From Bradyrhizobium sp. Rc3b (lineage in GTDB: Bacteria; Pseudomonadota; Alphaproteobacteria; Rhizobiales; Xanthobacteraceae), in assembly GCF_900114915.1 (NCBI RefSeq), contig NZ_FOUS01000009.1:1-64000 (forward strand): a stretch of 64,000 nt of DNA, in the 5' to 3' direction. The notes under the pieces are model-generated. The model was not told the origin of the DNA, searched no databases, and was given only the letters and a program-made list of their open reading frames with translations. Numbering within the stretch: position 1 is the first letter of the stretch; every line of letters starts with the position of its first letter. Both the position numbers and the translations under genes were made by a program. Below, in pieces: positions 1-7,725 of the stretch.

Positions 1-1
1 A

Positions 2-229
2 CGGTCGTTCGCTGGCACCGAGGGCTTCGAGGCGTCGCGACGTCAGCGCAAGAAGGTCGAGATGCAGTTTGCACACTTGAAGCGCATCCTGAGGCTTGGT
101 CGACTTCGGCTTCGTGGCCCACGGGGCGCCCAGGACGAGTTTGTTCTGGCCGCCATCGCTCAAAATCTGAGGCGCCTCGCGTCGTTCGTTGCGCGACCAC
201 CACCCTCTCATACTTTGCGCATTGCGTAG
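2..229 (+). CDS. Transposase C-terminal part (IS1182/IS5-like DDE), cut by window edge
   Basis: An open frame runs from the window edge to a TAG at 227-229, giving the last 75 residues of a DDE transposase. It reads as the C-terminal transposase block with the RRQRKKVEMQFAHLKR stretch, which contains the conserved E of the DDE triad, followed by RLRLRGPRGAQDEF and LAAIAQNLRRLA. These are typical of IS1182-like and related IS5-superfamily enzymes of rhizobia. The N-terminal part lies outside the window, so it cannot be said whether the element is intact. The terminal-repeat-like sequence at 315-338 fits the end of the same element. Confidence 0.8.
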   Translation, partial: RSFAGTEGFEASRRQRKKVEMQFAHLKRILRLGRLRLRGPRGAQDEFVLAAIAQNLRRLASFVARPPPSHTLRIA

Positions 230-314
230 CGTAGGAGTTGCGTGAGAGCATTAGGGTCGGCGGATCAAAGCCGGTCGGCCATACCGAATGGCCGAAAGGC
301 ATCCGTCGGTTACA

Positions 315-338
315 GCCGACTTTTGCAACAAAATCGGC
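315..338. repeat. Probable right terminal inverted repeat of the IS
   Basis: About 90 bp after the transposase stop is GCCGAC-TTTTGCAACAAAATCGGC, an A/T-rich core flanked by a short inverted repeat. It resembles the GACTTTTTCAACA-type ends of rhizobial IS1182 elements. The other end is outside the window, so the assignment rests on resemblance and position. Confidence 0.4.
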
Positions 339-395
339 CCAAAGCCGATCTCCGGCTTGGCTGACAACGCCAAACGCCTTCCGGAAGGGCACCTG

Positions 396-409
396 TTGAT
401 CTGAATCAA
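396..409. promoter_or_regulatory. FixK/FNR box TTGAT-CTGA-ATCAA
   Basis: A perfect TTGAT-N4-ATCAA palindrome. If it acts as a class II site centred at -41.5, the transcript would start near 444, leaving a 70-nt leader before the ATG at 514. This disfavours the upstream GTG at 412 as the start of the following gene. A FixK-family regulator is encoded at 16128-16814. Confidence 0.7.
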
Positions 410-513
410 TAGTGCGGTTTTGCGTGCATGCTTTTCTTTGGAGCTTCTACTTTAGCGTGCCGACCTGCCCCCTATCCCTCAAACGGTTGTCTAACGTAAG
501 AAAGGGTGCCTGC

Positions 514-1944
514 ATGATCCCGATCGATCGACGTGTTTTGCTTGTTCTTGGCGTTGCCGTATCGACGTGCTTGGCGGCCGCCGTACCATCGCGCGCACAA
601 TCGCCCGCGGAAGCGCAGCAGATCGCCACCGATGCCTATGTCTATGGCTATTCGCTGATCACGACTGAAGTGACCCGCGTTCAGATGAGCAACGTGCCAA
701 AGGTCGAGGGGTTCACAAGCCCGACCGGTCAATTCGTCAACGTTCCGCGCTATCCGCCTGCGGACTATCGCGGCGTCTCCGCGCCCAACGCTGACACGCT
801 TTACTCGGTTGCTTGGCTCGATCTTGCGGAGCCGCAGGTATTCAGTCACCCAGACATGGGCGACCGTTTCTATCTCTTTGAGCTTACCGATTTGTGGATG
901 TCGGATTCAGAGTCATCGCCGGGCAAGCGGACTGCAAGCGGAAAGGCAGCCAACTACTTGTTCACCGCGCCGGGCTGGAAAGGTGAGGTGCCGGCGGATA
1001 TGAAACATTTTCCAGTGGCTACGCGCTACATGGTCATTCTCGGCCGCACATATGCCGATGGCAGCGAGGACGATTACAAGGCCGTCAACGCGTTGCAGGC
1101 ACAGTATAAGATTACGCCCCTTTCCGCTTGGGGAAAGCCGTATACCCCTGTGACACCGCCGGTAAATCCGAGTCCGGGTTTCAGCATGACCGACAAACCG
1201 CAGTCGGTCATTCTTGCCATGGGAACGGAGGGATACTTCAATTTATTGGCAAAACTGATGGCATCCGCGGCTCCGGCGCCTGCGACGGATGCACCGATAC
1301 TCGCGAGCATGGCGAAAATTGGTATCGAGCCTGGGAAGCCGTTCGAAATGAGCAAGCTTGACCCAGTTGTTCAGCAAGCATTGAAGGACATTCCACAGAC
1401 AGCTCTGAAGAAGATCGAGGCAAACAAGGAAAACCTTGGTGGGATAGTCAACGGCTGGTCGGTTACCAAAGGGTTGGGTACCTACGGCCCTGCCGATTAC
1501 ATGAAGCGAGCGGTGGTGGCGGCATTTGGCTGGCCTGCCAATCAAGAGCGTGACGCTGTCTATCCGAACACCGAAAAGGACTCGGCTGGACAGAAGCTGA
1601 GCGGTGCGAACAAGTACACGTTGACCTTCCCAAGAGATGCGACGCCCCCCGTCAACGGTTTCTGGTCGTTCACCATGTATATGATCGACCAAGGCTGGTG
1701 GTTCGTCCCAAATCCACTCAACAGGTTTACCGTGAGCATGCGGGACAATCCGAAGTTTAATGCCGACGGGTCGCTGACGCTATACTTCCAAAACGAGTCG
1801 CCGGGCGCAGAGAAAGAAGCTAACTGGCTGCCCGCACCGAAAGGTGATTTTGTCCTAATGCTGCGGATGTACTGGCCAAAAGAGACTACCCCTTCCATCA
1901 TTGATGGAAGCTGGAAAGTGCCGCACGTCGTCAAGGTCAACTGA
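514..1944 (+). CDS. DUF1254/DUF1214 domain exported protein
   Basis: A 476-residue protein. The ATG at 514 was chosen because an AAAGGG-type ribosome site precedes it and a clean signal peptide follows (basic IDRR, hydrophobic LLVLGVAVSTCLAAA, cleavage near PSRAQS). After this come a DUF1254 region (about residues 35-150, with the family-typical YVYGY and APNADTLYS segments) and a DUF1214 region (about 330-470, with NGFWSFTMY and an aromatic-rich end). The family is common in Bradyrhizobium and its biochemical function is not established. A FixK box upstream suggests induction under low oxygen. A hairpin follows the stop. Confidence 0.85.
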   Translation: MIPIDRRVLLVLGVAVSTCLAAAVPSRAQSPAEAQQIATDAYVYGYSLITTEVTRVQMSNVPKVEGFTSPTGQFVNVPRYPPADYRGVSAPNADTLYSVAWLDLAEPQVFSHPDMGDRFYLFELTDLWMSDSESSPGKRTASGKAANYLFTAPGWKGEVPADMKHFPVATRYMVILGRTYADGSEDDYKAVNALQAQYKITPLSAWGKPYTPVTPPVNPSPGFSMTDKPQSVILAMGTEGYFNLLAKLMASAAPAPATDAPILASMAKIGIEPGKPFEMSKLDPVVQQALKDIPQTALKKIEANKENLGGIVNGWSVTKGLGTYGPADYMKRAVVAAFGWPANQERDAVYPNTEKDSAGQKLSGANKYTLTFPRDATPPVNGFWSFTMYMIDQGWWFVPNPLNRFTVSMRDNPKFNADGSLTLYFQNESPGAEKEANWLPAPKGDFVLMLRMYWPKETTPSIIDGSWKVPHVVKVN

Positions 1945-1952
1945 TTAAAACT

Positions 1953-1991
1953 AACTCCGCCCGGCGCACGAAGTACAGTGCCGGCGGAGTT
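1953..1991 (+). terminator. Hairpin after the DUF1254 gene
   Basis: AACTCCGCC-C-GGC pairs with GCC-GGCGGAGTT around a 14-nt loop, starting 8 bp after the stop. It is a strong stem with one bulge, but no T-run follows, so it may be an RNA-stabilising or Rho-assisted end. Confidence 0.45.
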
Positions 1992-2197
1992 CTCTGCGCG
2001 CGAAGTCGCTACGGACGGCCTCTTCTGGCCCAACTGCGAAGTTGCGCCGCATCTGCTAGAGGTCCGCTCACCGCTCCTCAATGGACATCGCGCGATAGCA
2101 TGGAGCGGGCTCCGTTGCTTTTGGCACTCTCACGAGATTGACTGCCAAGTCAGTAAGGAACAGGCTTGTTTTTCGTATCATCCGCCACCTGCCTTCG

Positions 2198-2413
2198 ATG
2201 TTAACGCGAGAAGAACATCTCAAACGGAGCAAGAAAGCCGCGCTCGCGCTTCTGAGCGCTGGCCGTATGCGCGAGGCGGTTTCTTCGATGATGACGGATA
2301 TCGTCAAGAGCCCAAGCAGCGCATTGCCTCATGAAATCCATGCATTCGGTATCTGTGCTGCCGCGGCTGGCGACACAAAGGCGGTGCGAGAATACATCGA
2401 AGGCTTTATCTGA
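2198..2413 (+). CDS. Small conserved rhizobial protein (MLTREEHL type)
   Basis: A 71-residue protein beginning MLTREEHLKRSKKAALALL and ending VREYIEGFI. It matches the pattern of a widespread small Bradyrhizobium family with N-terminal TREEHL, a central AVSSMMTDI helix and C-terminal (R/E)xIEGF. It is helical and has neither signal peptide nor membrane segment. An in-frame start 60 nt upstream (2138) would add a basic stretch not seen in the family. The function is unknown. Confidence 0.65.
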   Translation: MLTREEHLKRSKKAALALLSAGRMREAVSSMMTDIVKSPSSALPHEIHAFGICAAAAGDTKAVREYIEGFI

Positions 2414-2671
2414 CTCTCTCAGCTCCATGACCCGCATTTGGCCCTTAACCGAACAGGGTTGAGCGCATTCCGGTGTCGGTTATCCGACGCAGGCCGGATG
2501 CGAGGTCGTGCCCGCTTCGATCGCCGCTCGCTTGCGAGCTATCTGCTGGCGAAAAATTGCTAACCCATGACGGTCTTATCCAGGGGTTTTGGTCCCAGGG
2601 CGCATGCGACGATTGGCTAGCTTGCGCTTGGTGGGCGACGCCTGTCTCCTGTCCAGACGGAGGAAATCGCT

Positions 2672-2860
2672 ATGAGTTTGTGGAGCGGTTTTGCGTTCCT
2701 CGTGATCGCACTCATCCTTTCGTTTGTCGGCCGTCCGAACAGGGCGGGAGAGCATCCATGGTTCTTACGCTTTGATACCGCTGTCGTACTCTATCCTCCA
2801 ATCGTTTTGGTGTTCTTCGCGGTCGGCTTTGCCGCCGTCGTGACATGGCTCACCAAATAG
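2672..2860 (+). CDS. Small two-helix membrane protein
   Basis: A 62-residue protein preceded by a strong GGAGGAAA ribosome site. It has two hydrophobic helices, at about residues 5-20 (GFAFLVIALILSFVG) and 38-60 (VVLYPPIVLVFFAVGFAAVV), joined by a short polar loop. No function can be assigned from sequence. It lies 125 bp before nhaA on the same strand and could be co-transcribed. Confidence 0.6.
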   Translation: MSLWSGFAFLVIALILSFVGRPNRAGEHPWFLRFDTAVVLYPPIVLVFFAVGFAAVVTWLTK

Positions 2861-2985
2861 AACGCAGCGCTTGTTTCGGGCTTGAATTGCCACCATCGCC
2901 TTGTATAAGGACGCATGGGTGCTCGCTGAATTGGGCAGCGACAGGTAACGCGATGGTCGGGCCGCCACGCGGATGACCTGCGCCC

Positions 2986-4329
2986 ATGAATTACAAACCT
3001 ACATTTGGCGATTTACCCACAGCCCAGCGGCTGGCGGAACAGGCTGCGAACACACTTCATCGATTTCTGCATGTCGAGGCGGTAAGCGGTTTAGCGCTTC
3101 TCGTTGCAGCGGCTGCGGCACTGTTCTGGGCAAATTCGACGGCAGCACATAGCTACCACGTCTTTTGGAATCTGCCGTTCGCAATTGGTCTTGGCGAGCA
3201 CGTCTTCTCCCAGTCACTGCATTTCTGGGTGAATGACGTTTTGATGACTGCCTTTTTTCTTGTTGTAGGCATGGAGATTCGGCGGGAGGTTCATGAAGGC
3301 GCATTGAGCCGCCTCGACCAGGCTGTTCTGCCGCTAGTTGCTGCGGCCGGTGGCGTCCTCGTACCGGCACTCATCTATTTGAGCCTCAACAATGATCCTG
3401 CTCGGGGGCACGGCTGGGCGGTGCCGACCGCGACGGACATCGCCTTTGCCGTGGGCGTCCTCGCCCTGCTTGGACGAAAAATCCCGGTCAATGTCCGAGT
3501 TTTCCTGCTCGCACTAGCGATTATAGACGACATCATTGCAGTCTTGATCATCGCCGTCTTCTACACCGAAAGTCTGCAGTGGGGCGGCTTTGTTATCGCA
3601 GCTTCTGGCATTCTTGGGGTCTTAGCATTCCAACGCGTCGGGATCGGTGCGGCACTGCCTTATTTGGTTCCGGGCTTGTTGATTTGGGGCGGTTTCTTCA
3701 TCGCCGGGGTCCATCCAACACTTGCAGGAGTGGTGCTCGGGCTGATGACTCCGGCTCGCCCCTTAGCAATGCGGGAACCTCCGCTTGATGTGGCATCGCG
3801 AGCACTTGGACAGTTGAAGACTAGCGATGCGATGAAAGAAGGTGATCCGCATTCGTTGCAGCAAGCGTTGCGCGACCTTCACGTCGCTCGCCGCGAGATT
3901 CTGCCGCCTGTGTCGCGCGTGCAAATGGCACTGCATACGTGGGTAGCTTACGGAGTGATGCCCATCTTTGCGTTGGCGAATGCAGGGGTCAGCATAACGG
4001 GTACGGATGATCTCCCTGCTGCCAGCCTGCTGGTGATGATGGGCACGGCACTTGCTCTGATAGCAGGGAAGCCGCTCGGCGTTATCGGAGCAACTTGGAT
4101 CGCCGTACGATCGGGGTTCTGCCGACTTGCTCCCGGAGTTTCTTGGGGCGGCGTCCTTCTTGTCGGACTGCTGGCAGGCATCGGCTTCACCATGTCCATC
4201 TTCATCTCGATGCTGGCTTTCTCCAATGAAGATTTGTTGAGGGCGGCAAAATTGGGCGTCCTGTTGGGCTCGGTCATAGCCGCCACGCTTGGCCTTGGCT
4301 GGGGCGCCTTCTACGTGCGACGTCAGTGA
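2986..4329 (+). CDS. nhaA: Na+/H+ antiporter NhaA
   Basis: A 447-residue inner-membrane antiporter exchanging cytoplasmic sodium for external protons, close to or slightly longer than usual for the family. NhaA hallmarks are visible: VNDVLMTAFFLVVGMEIRRE near residues 82-101, TDIAFAVGVLALLG with Asp151 (E. coli Asp133 position), the ion-binding pair Asp181-Asp182 in LALAIIDDIIAV (E. coli Asp163-Asp164), and GIGFTMSIFIS near the C-terminus. A basic insert between helices (about 265-305) is the loop typical of longer alphaproteobacterial versions. A small ORF starts 11 nt after the stop and is probably in the same transcript. Confidence 0.95.
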   Translation: MNYKPTFGDLPTAQRLAEQAANTLHRFLHVEAVSGLALLVAAAAALFWANSTAAHSYHVFWNLPFAIGLGEHVFSQSLHFWVNDVLMTAFFLVVGMEIRREVHEGALSRLDQAVLPLVAAAGGVLVPALIYLSLNNDPARGHGWAVPTATDIAFAVGVLALLGRKIPVNVRVFLLALAIIDDIIAVLIIAVFYTESLQWGGFVIAASGILGVLAFQRVGIGAALPYLVPGLLIWGGFFIAGVHPTLAGVVLGLMTPARPLAMREPPLDVASRALGQLKTSDAMKEGDPHSLQQALRDLHVARREILPPVSRVQMALHTWVAYGVMPIFALANAGVSITGTDDLPAASLLVMMGTALALIAGKPLGVIGATWIAVRSGFCRLAPGVSWGGVLLVGLLAGIGFTMSIFISMLAFSNEDLLRAAKLGVLLGSVIAATLGLGWGAFYVRRQ

Positions 4330-4339
4330 AGGCGATTCA

Positions 4340-4573
4340 ATGTCCTTCAAAGCTCCGCACGTGTCCTTCGTATCATTTGCCGTTGAAGTTCTGCCCTCTG
4401 GAATCACTCAGGTAATGATTGTCGAAACTGCCTTGCATCTAGATCCCAAGCACCCCTCATACAACCAATCTGCCGTCGAAACCCTTATTTCGGCTGCGCA
4501 GAAGTACGCTGGCGCCAATATTGAAGGTCCTGCCGCTATTCGGCTTGTTTCAACTCAAAGCGGTGAGATATGA
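4340..4573 (+). CDS. Small hypothetical protein downstream of nhaA
   Basis: A 77-residue protein starting at the ATG preceded by GAAGG and beginning MSFKAPHVSF. It has mixed alpha/beta character (VSFVSFAVEVL, TQVMIVETALHL, ETLISAAQKYAGANIEG) and no membrane segment. I do not recognise the family. The 10-nt gap to the nhaA stop suggests co-transcription. Confidence 0.55.
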   Translation: MSFKAPHVSFVSFAVEVLPSGITQVMIVETALHLDPKHPSYNQSAVETLISAAQKYAGANIEGPAAIRLVSTQSGEI

Positions 4574-4638
4574 CTGCCAACCGCTGGCCCTGGTCCCGCT
4601 GAACTTCATCACCTCGCTCTGATCGCGAGCAGGTATCG

Positions 4639-4734
4639 ATGAAAGACGACAAACTCCTCCTTTCGCTTTCAGTAGCAGTGGGCCTTCTTGCCTTTGGCTA
4701 CTCGATATACCTTCTCTACTTCATTTTCCATTGA
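4639..4734 (+). CDS. 31-residue single-helix membrane peptide
   Basis: ATG to TGA gives MKDDKL followed by one hydrophobic helix (LLSLSVAVGLLAFGYSIYLLYFIF). An AGCAGG ribosome-site-like motif precedes it. It is one of several microproteins in this window with a short charged N-terminus and a single transmembrane segment. No function is assignable, and conservation would be needed to prove coding. Confidence 0.45.
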   Translation: MKDDKLLLSLSVAVGLLAFGYSIYLLYFIFH

Positions 4735-5024
4735 ACTGATCAAGGCTGCGGGCCAGACCTGATACGGGACTTCCGCTTCTGGCCGATCGCGTCGGTCGGC
4801 GCAGTGCGCGGCAGGTCTGCCTCCTCAGTAGCGCCGACGAAGTGACCGAATAAGGCCCTGTCATTCGGGGCCCCTTAGCTTCTGTAAATGAAACGCGATT
4901 TGAAGCCGCAACGAAAGCCGAATCGCGCTTTAGAAATCAAAATTGGTTCTTTGTCATAATCATAATGACTCCGACGCAAAAATAGAAAATAGGGTGGAAA
5001 ACACAAAAGCATTGGGAGGAGTAG

Positions 5025-5297
5025 GTGGATACTGCGAGTCGCCTACGCGCGATGGCATCGTTGTGCCGTCAGACTGCCGCGCATCATCCCGATAGAAGTT
5101 GGAAATTGCTCGCCGAAGCTGAGTATTGGGAGCATTTAGCCAATGATGCGGTGCGCGATCACCCGTGCACATCTAGCTTCTCGTTCCCAGCAATGCGAGA
5201 TGATACGAACATCACGCCATCGGCGCAGGGTGTGGCGGCTGAGCGCTTTTGGTTGCTCAAAGTCCCCTCGACGGTGACAGCCAGCTCTCACTTTTGA
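5025..5297 (+). CDS. Small conserved rhizobial protein (RLRxMASLCRQ type)
   Basis: A 90-residue protein with a GTG start directly behind GGGAGGAG. The N-terminal 45 residues (SRLRAMASLCRQTAAHHP..SWKLLAEAEYWEHLA) match a small helical protein family common in Bradyrhizobium. The C-terminal half is less typical and may be a divergent extension. It is soluble, with no signal peptide and no known function. The next small gene follows within 40 bp. Confidence 0.65.
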   Translation: MDTASRLRAMASLCRQTAAHHPDRSWKLLAEAEYWEHLANDAVRDHPCTSSFSFPAMRDDTNITPSAQGVAAERFWLLKVPSTVTASSHF

Positions 5298-5329
5298 TGA
5301 AGTTATTTCTTTTGGCAGGGGGTGCGTTC

Positions 5330-5419
5330 ATGGATAGCGTAGAGCGGTGCTTCGCCGCAGTGACGGCAATCGGTTTTATTGTGACCGTCGTCGGGATGAT
5401 ATTTCTTCAAACGATCTAA
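5330..5419 (+). CDS. 29-residue single-helix membrane peptide
   Basis: Begins MDSVERCFAAV and continues as one hydrophobic helix ending FLQTI. The start at 5330 has a CAGGGGG ribosome site. The same frame is also open from an ATG at 5297 that overlaps the previous stop (TGATGA) and would add 11 residues. Either start makes a membrane peptide of unknown role. Confidence 0.45.
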   Translation: MDSVERCFAAVTAIGFIVTVVGMIFLQTI

Positions 5420-5604
5420 ATTCTAGTTCCGCGCGAATGCAGGCCGGCTCGCCGCGACCGGGCTTTGGGCTGTAGGTCAGCCGCGCTGCGCTGAAGATCG
5501 CTCGGGAGGCTAAATCTTCAACAGCAATCCCAACGTTCGCGCCATCCGCCTCACCGATCCGGCGTGGCGGCCAAGTTAGGTAAGGCCGCCTCAGTTGGGC
5601 CCCC

Positions 5605-5618
5605 TTGATCTATCTCAA
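5605..5618. promoter_or_regulatory. FixK-type box, one mismatch
   Basis: TTGAT-CTAT-CTCAA matches the FixK/FNR consensus at 9 of 10 positions. It ends 33 nt before the ATG of the small gene at 5652, the same spacing as for its paralogue at 15848. Confidence 0.55.
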
Positions 5619-5651
5619 GCGGCGCATAGCGCCACGCCAGATCGTCGGGCC

Positions 5652-5786
5652 ATGGCCGCGCCCGATAAACAGACTGAGAGCAAGGAAGCCAAGCCGTCAC
5701 GGCTGGACGACGCACGTCGCCTTATTGAGGAGTACGTAGAAGACCTCCGCGAGATCATTCGGAAACTCCGCCGCAAGATGAATTAA
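5652..5786 (+). CDS. Small coiled-coil protein, LREIIRKLRRK family (copy 1)
   Basis: A 44-residue protein with a polar N-terminus (MAAPDKQTESKEAKPS) and an amphipathic helix RLDDARRLIEEYVEDLREIIRK running into the basic end LRRKMN. Two paralogues occur in the window: an intact one at 14940 and a disrupted one at 15848. The ATG at 5652 was preferred over 5595 because the upstream start would overlap the FixK box and the paralogues align from here. Predicted microaerobic induction; molecular function unknown. Confidence 0.65.
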   Translation: MAAPDKQTESKEAKPSRLDDARRLIEEYVEDLREIIRKLRRKMN

Positions 5787-5850
5787 GTCCGCCTCAGTTG
5801 GCGGCCTCTTTCATTTCAGAATACCTTGCTTCCGCTGTTGGCCCCAAGCG

Positions 5851-5901
5851 GACCTTCACGGTGATGGCCGTTGAGGGCCGCTTGTGACCCAAAGCGGACA
5901 T
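5851..5901. repeat. Dispersed intergenic repeat, copy A
   Basis: GACCTTCACGGTGATG, then GCCGTTGAGGGCCGCTTG and a GACCCAAAGCGGACAT end. It is closely similar to 27972-28020 and is part of a degenerate CCGCTT..GGCCC family of repeats scattered between genes here. Confidence 0.6.
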
Positions 5902-5965
5902 CGCCCTAGTCGGGAGGCGCTCAACATGCTTTGATGAGCCCCAAAGCGAACGCCGGGGCAAGCAA

Positions 5966-6901
5966 ATGCGGTACCTAGTGTTGGGCGCTGGAGGCACCGG
6001 TGGCTATTTCGGCGGCCGCCTCGCCGAGAGTGGGGCTGATGTTACATTTCTCGTCCGCGATGGACGTCGCAAGAGCCTTTCTGAGCAAGGGTTGCGGATC
6101 GAGAGCCAATTCGGGGACGCACAAATAGCAGTCAAAACGGTGGTCGCGGCGGAGGTAGCGCCGGTTTATGACGCGGTGATCCTGACCTGCAAGGCATATG
6201 ATCTCGATACTGCAGTCGCGGCAATCGCGCCCGCCGTAGCATCTAACGGCTATGTCCTTCCATTCTTGAACGGCATTGCGCATATCGACGTGCTGAATAA
6301 GAAATTTGGCCGACACCGAGTGCTTGGTGGCACGGCAAAAATACAGGCGACGATCTTGCCTGATGGTGCGATCCGGCAGTTCAACGACTGGCGAACGCTT
6401 ACCTTTGGCGAGCAATCGGGGGAGATGACGGAACGCGTGAGAGAATTGGCCACGCTGTTCGAGACTGCGAAGGGCGTGGAGGTCCTCGCGGTCGCCGATA
6501 TCGTTCAACGAATGTGGGAAAAGCTGGTCCATCTCTCGACTGCAGCCGCCATGACCTGCCTCATGCGGGCAAATGTCGGCGAGATTATTCGCACCCCATA
6601 TGGCCGGGACCTTTTTCTCGACCAGCTTCGTTGCGGCGCTGCCATCGCTGCGGCCAACGGGCACGCGCCCAGCGCGGCCTTCATGATATCGTGGGAGGAC
6701 ACGTTCTCCCAGCAGGACTCTATGTACTCCACGTCGATGTTGCGCGACATCGAACGTGGCGGGCAGACCGAGGTGGAGCACATCCTCGGCTTCATGCTTG
6801 GCAAGGCGGAGAAGGCGAAGATACCGTGCAACACGCTGTTGCTCGCCTACACCAACGTCAAGGCTTTCGAGCAACGGCGCGCCGCAGGGCGCGTGTCCTG
6901 A
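5966..6901 (+). CDS. 2-dehydropantoate 2-reductase family protein
   Basis: A 311-residue cytoplasmic NADPH-dependent reductase of the PanE/ApbA family, which reduces ketopantoate to pantoate in pantothenate synthesis. The N-terminal Rossmann motif GAGGTGGYFGG (residues 7-17) opens the protein. The MWEKLVHLSTAAAMTCLM segment (about 190-207) carries the family's catalytic Lys. The C-terminal helical domain has STSMLRDIERGGQTEVEHI (about 259-277), with the conserved Ser and Asp seen in this family. Rhizobial genomes carry several PanE-like paralogues acting on other 2-oxo acids, so the substrate is not certain. It is flanked by intergenic repeats on both sides and appears monocistronic. Confidence 0.85.
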   Translation: MRYLVLGAGGTGGYFGGRLAESGADVTFLVRDGRRKSLSEQGLRIESQFGDAQIAVKTVVAAEVAPVYDAVILTCKAYDLDTAVAAIAPAVASNGYVLPFLNGIAHIDVLNKKFGRHRVLGGTAKIQATILPDGAIRQFNDWRTLTFGEQSGEMTERVRELATLFETAKGVEVLAVADIVQRMWEKLVHLSTAAAMTCLMRANVGEIIRTPYGRDLFLDQLRCGAAIAAANGHAPSAAFMISWEDTFSQQDSMYSTSMLRDIERGGQTEVEHILGFMLGKAEKAKIPCNTLLLAYTNVKAFEQRRAAGRVS

Positions 6902-6921
6902 TTGCTTTACCGATGTCCGGT

Positions 6922-6993
6922 TCTGGCCCTTACCCGAACCAAGGTAATCCCGTCGTGATGGGCCGCGCTCGACGACGACCGCTTGTGACCTAA
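6922..6993. repeat. Dispersed intergenic repeat, copy C
   Basis: Contains CTGGCCCTTACCCGAACC, GGTAATCCCGTCGTGATG and GACGACCGCTTGTGACC. The same blocks in the same order occur at 15653-15754, where about 30 extra bases sit in the middle. Confidence 0.6.
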
Positions 6994-7003
6994 AGCGGTC
7001 GTT

Positions 7004-7017
7004 TTGATTTAAATCAA
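7004..7017. promoter_or_regulatory. FixK/FNR box TTGAT-TTAA-ATCAA
   Basis: A perfect palindromic FixK box. Its centre lies 41.5 nt before the A of the ATG at 7052, so a class II transcript would be leaderless or start very close to the ORF. Confidence 0.7.
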
Positions 7018-7051
7018 CGCCGATCAACCGGCATCTCCTTTCTTGCTCCTG

Positions 7052-7336
7052 ATGACGCCGTCACACAAGAGATTCAACGTCACGCTTGCGGTTCGTCGCG
7101 CGATGATCGCGACGAATGACCAGAAAGTGTTTCGCACTTATGGGCCGAACGGTAGCGCCTGGAAGTGCGAGCGCAATGGCGTCTCGCCGCGCATGCTCTG
7201 GAAACTGCTCGCGAACGAACTGATAGAGGACGAGCCACAGAGGACAGTCACGACAGCCGCACCCGCAACCATCCGCATGCGCCTGACTAAGGTTGGACTA
7301 GATATTTTAAAAGCGAGCTTAGACGGGAAAGCATGA
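7052..7336 (+). CDS. Hypothetical protein behind a FixK box
   Basis: A 94-residue basic, soluble protein starting MTPSHKRFN. The middle (RMLWKLLANELIEDEPQRT) and the end (IRMRLTKVGLDILKASL) look like a small winged-helix-type fold, but I do not recognise a family. In-frame ATGs lie at 7052 and 7103, and neither has a strong ribosome site. The perfect FixK box upstream predicts control by oxygen. Confidence 0.55.
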   Translation: MTPSHKRFNVTLAVRRAMIATNDQKVFRTYGPNGSAWKCERNGVSPRMLWKLLANELIEDEPQRTVTTAAPATIRMRLTKVGLDILKASLDGKA

Positions 7337-7547
7337 GGCAATTCTCATAATGATCTTCGACACGTGCGAGTCGGACTGCCGCAGGTGCCGGTATTTGCTG
7401 CAGCACCATTTTCACGTTTCGGTCGTGTCAGGCTGTCGTCAGCTTTCTAAGATTGAAAATTGGCTTCAGCTGCAGAGTGTTAGCTAGTTCATAATTTTGT
7501 GGTGCCTGCGAGCTTAAGCTTTCGAGACAAACGCTCGGGAGGCAACG

Positions 7548-7616
7548 ATGACACCCGGCTGGCTCATTGTCCTTGTGACGATCGCCTCTATCTCCTTTCT
7601 GACCGTTGTGACTTGA
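7548..7616 (+). CDS. 22-residue membrane peptide
   Basis: MTPGWLIVLVTIASISFL ending TVVT, a single hydrophobic helix with almost no charged residues, behind a strong CGGGAGGCAACG ribosome site with good spacing. No function is assignable. Its quality as a gene rests on the ribosome site and hydrophobicity alone. Confidence 0.4.
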   Translation: MTPGWLIVLVTIASISFLTVVT

Positions 7617-7725
7617 TCATTCTTGGTGCTTGGTAGGCAGCTGAAGAGTATCGTCGAGAGCGCTCTGAAGGGGCGCCCACGGACCGACGCGACCTCATAT
7701 TGGTCGAAGCTCGATTGGGTGCGGC

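Noticed and set aside
5975..7027. 350-residue minus-strand open frame opposite the ketopantoate-reductase-like gene
   Set aside because: Arg/His/Cys-rich composition and no motifs; it is the antisense shadow of a gene with clear family residues.
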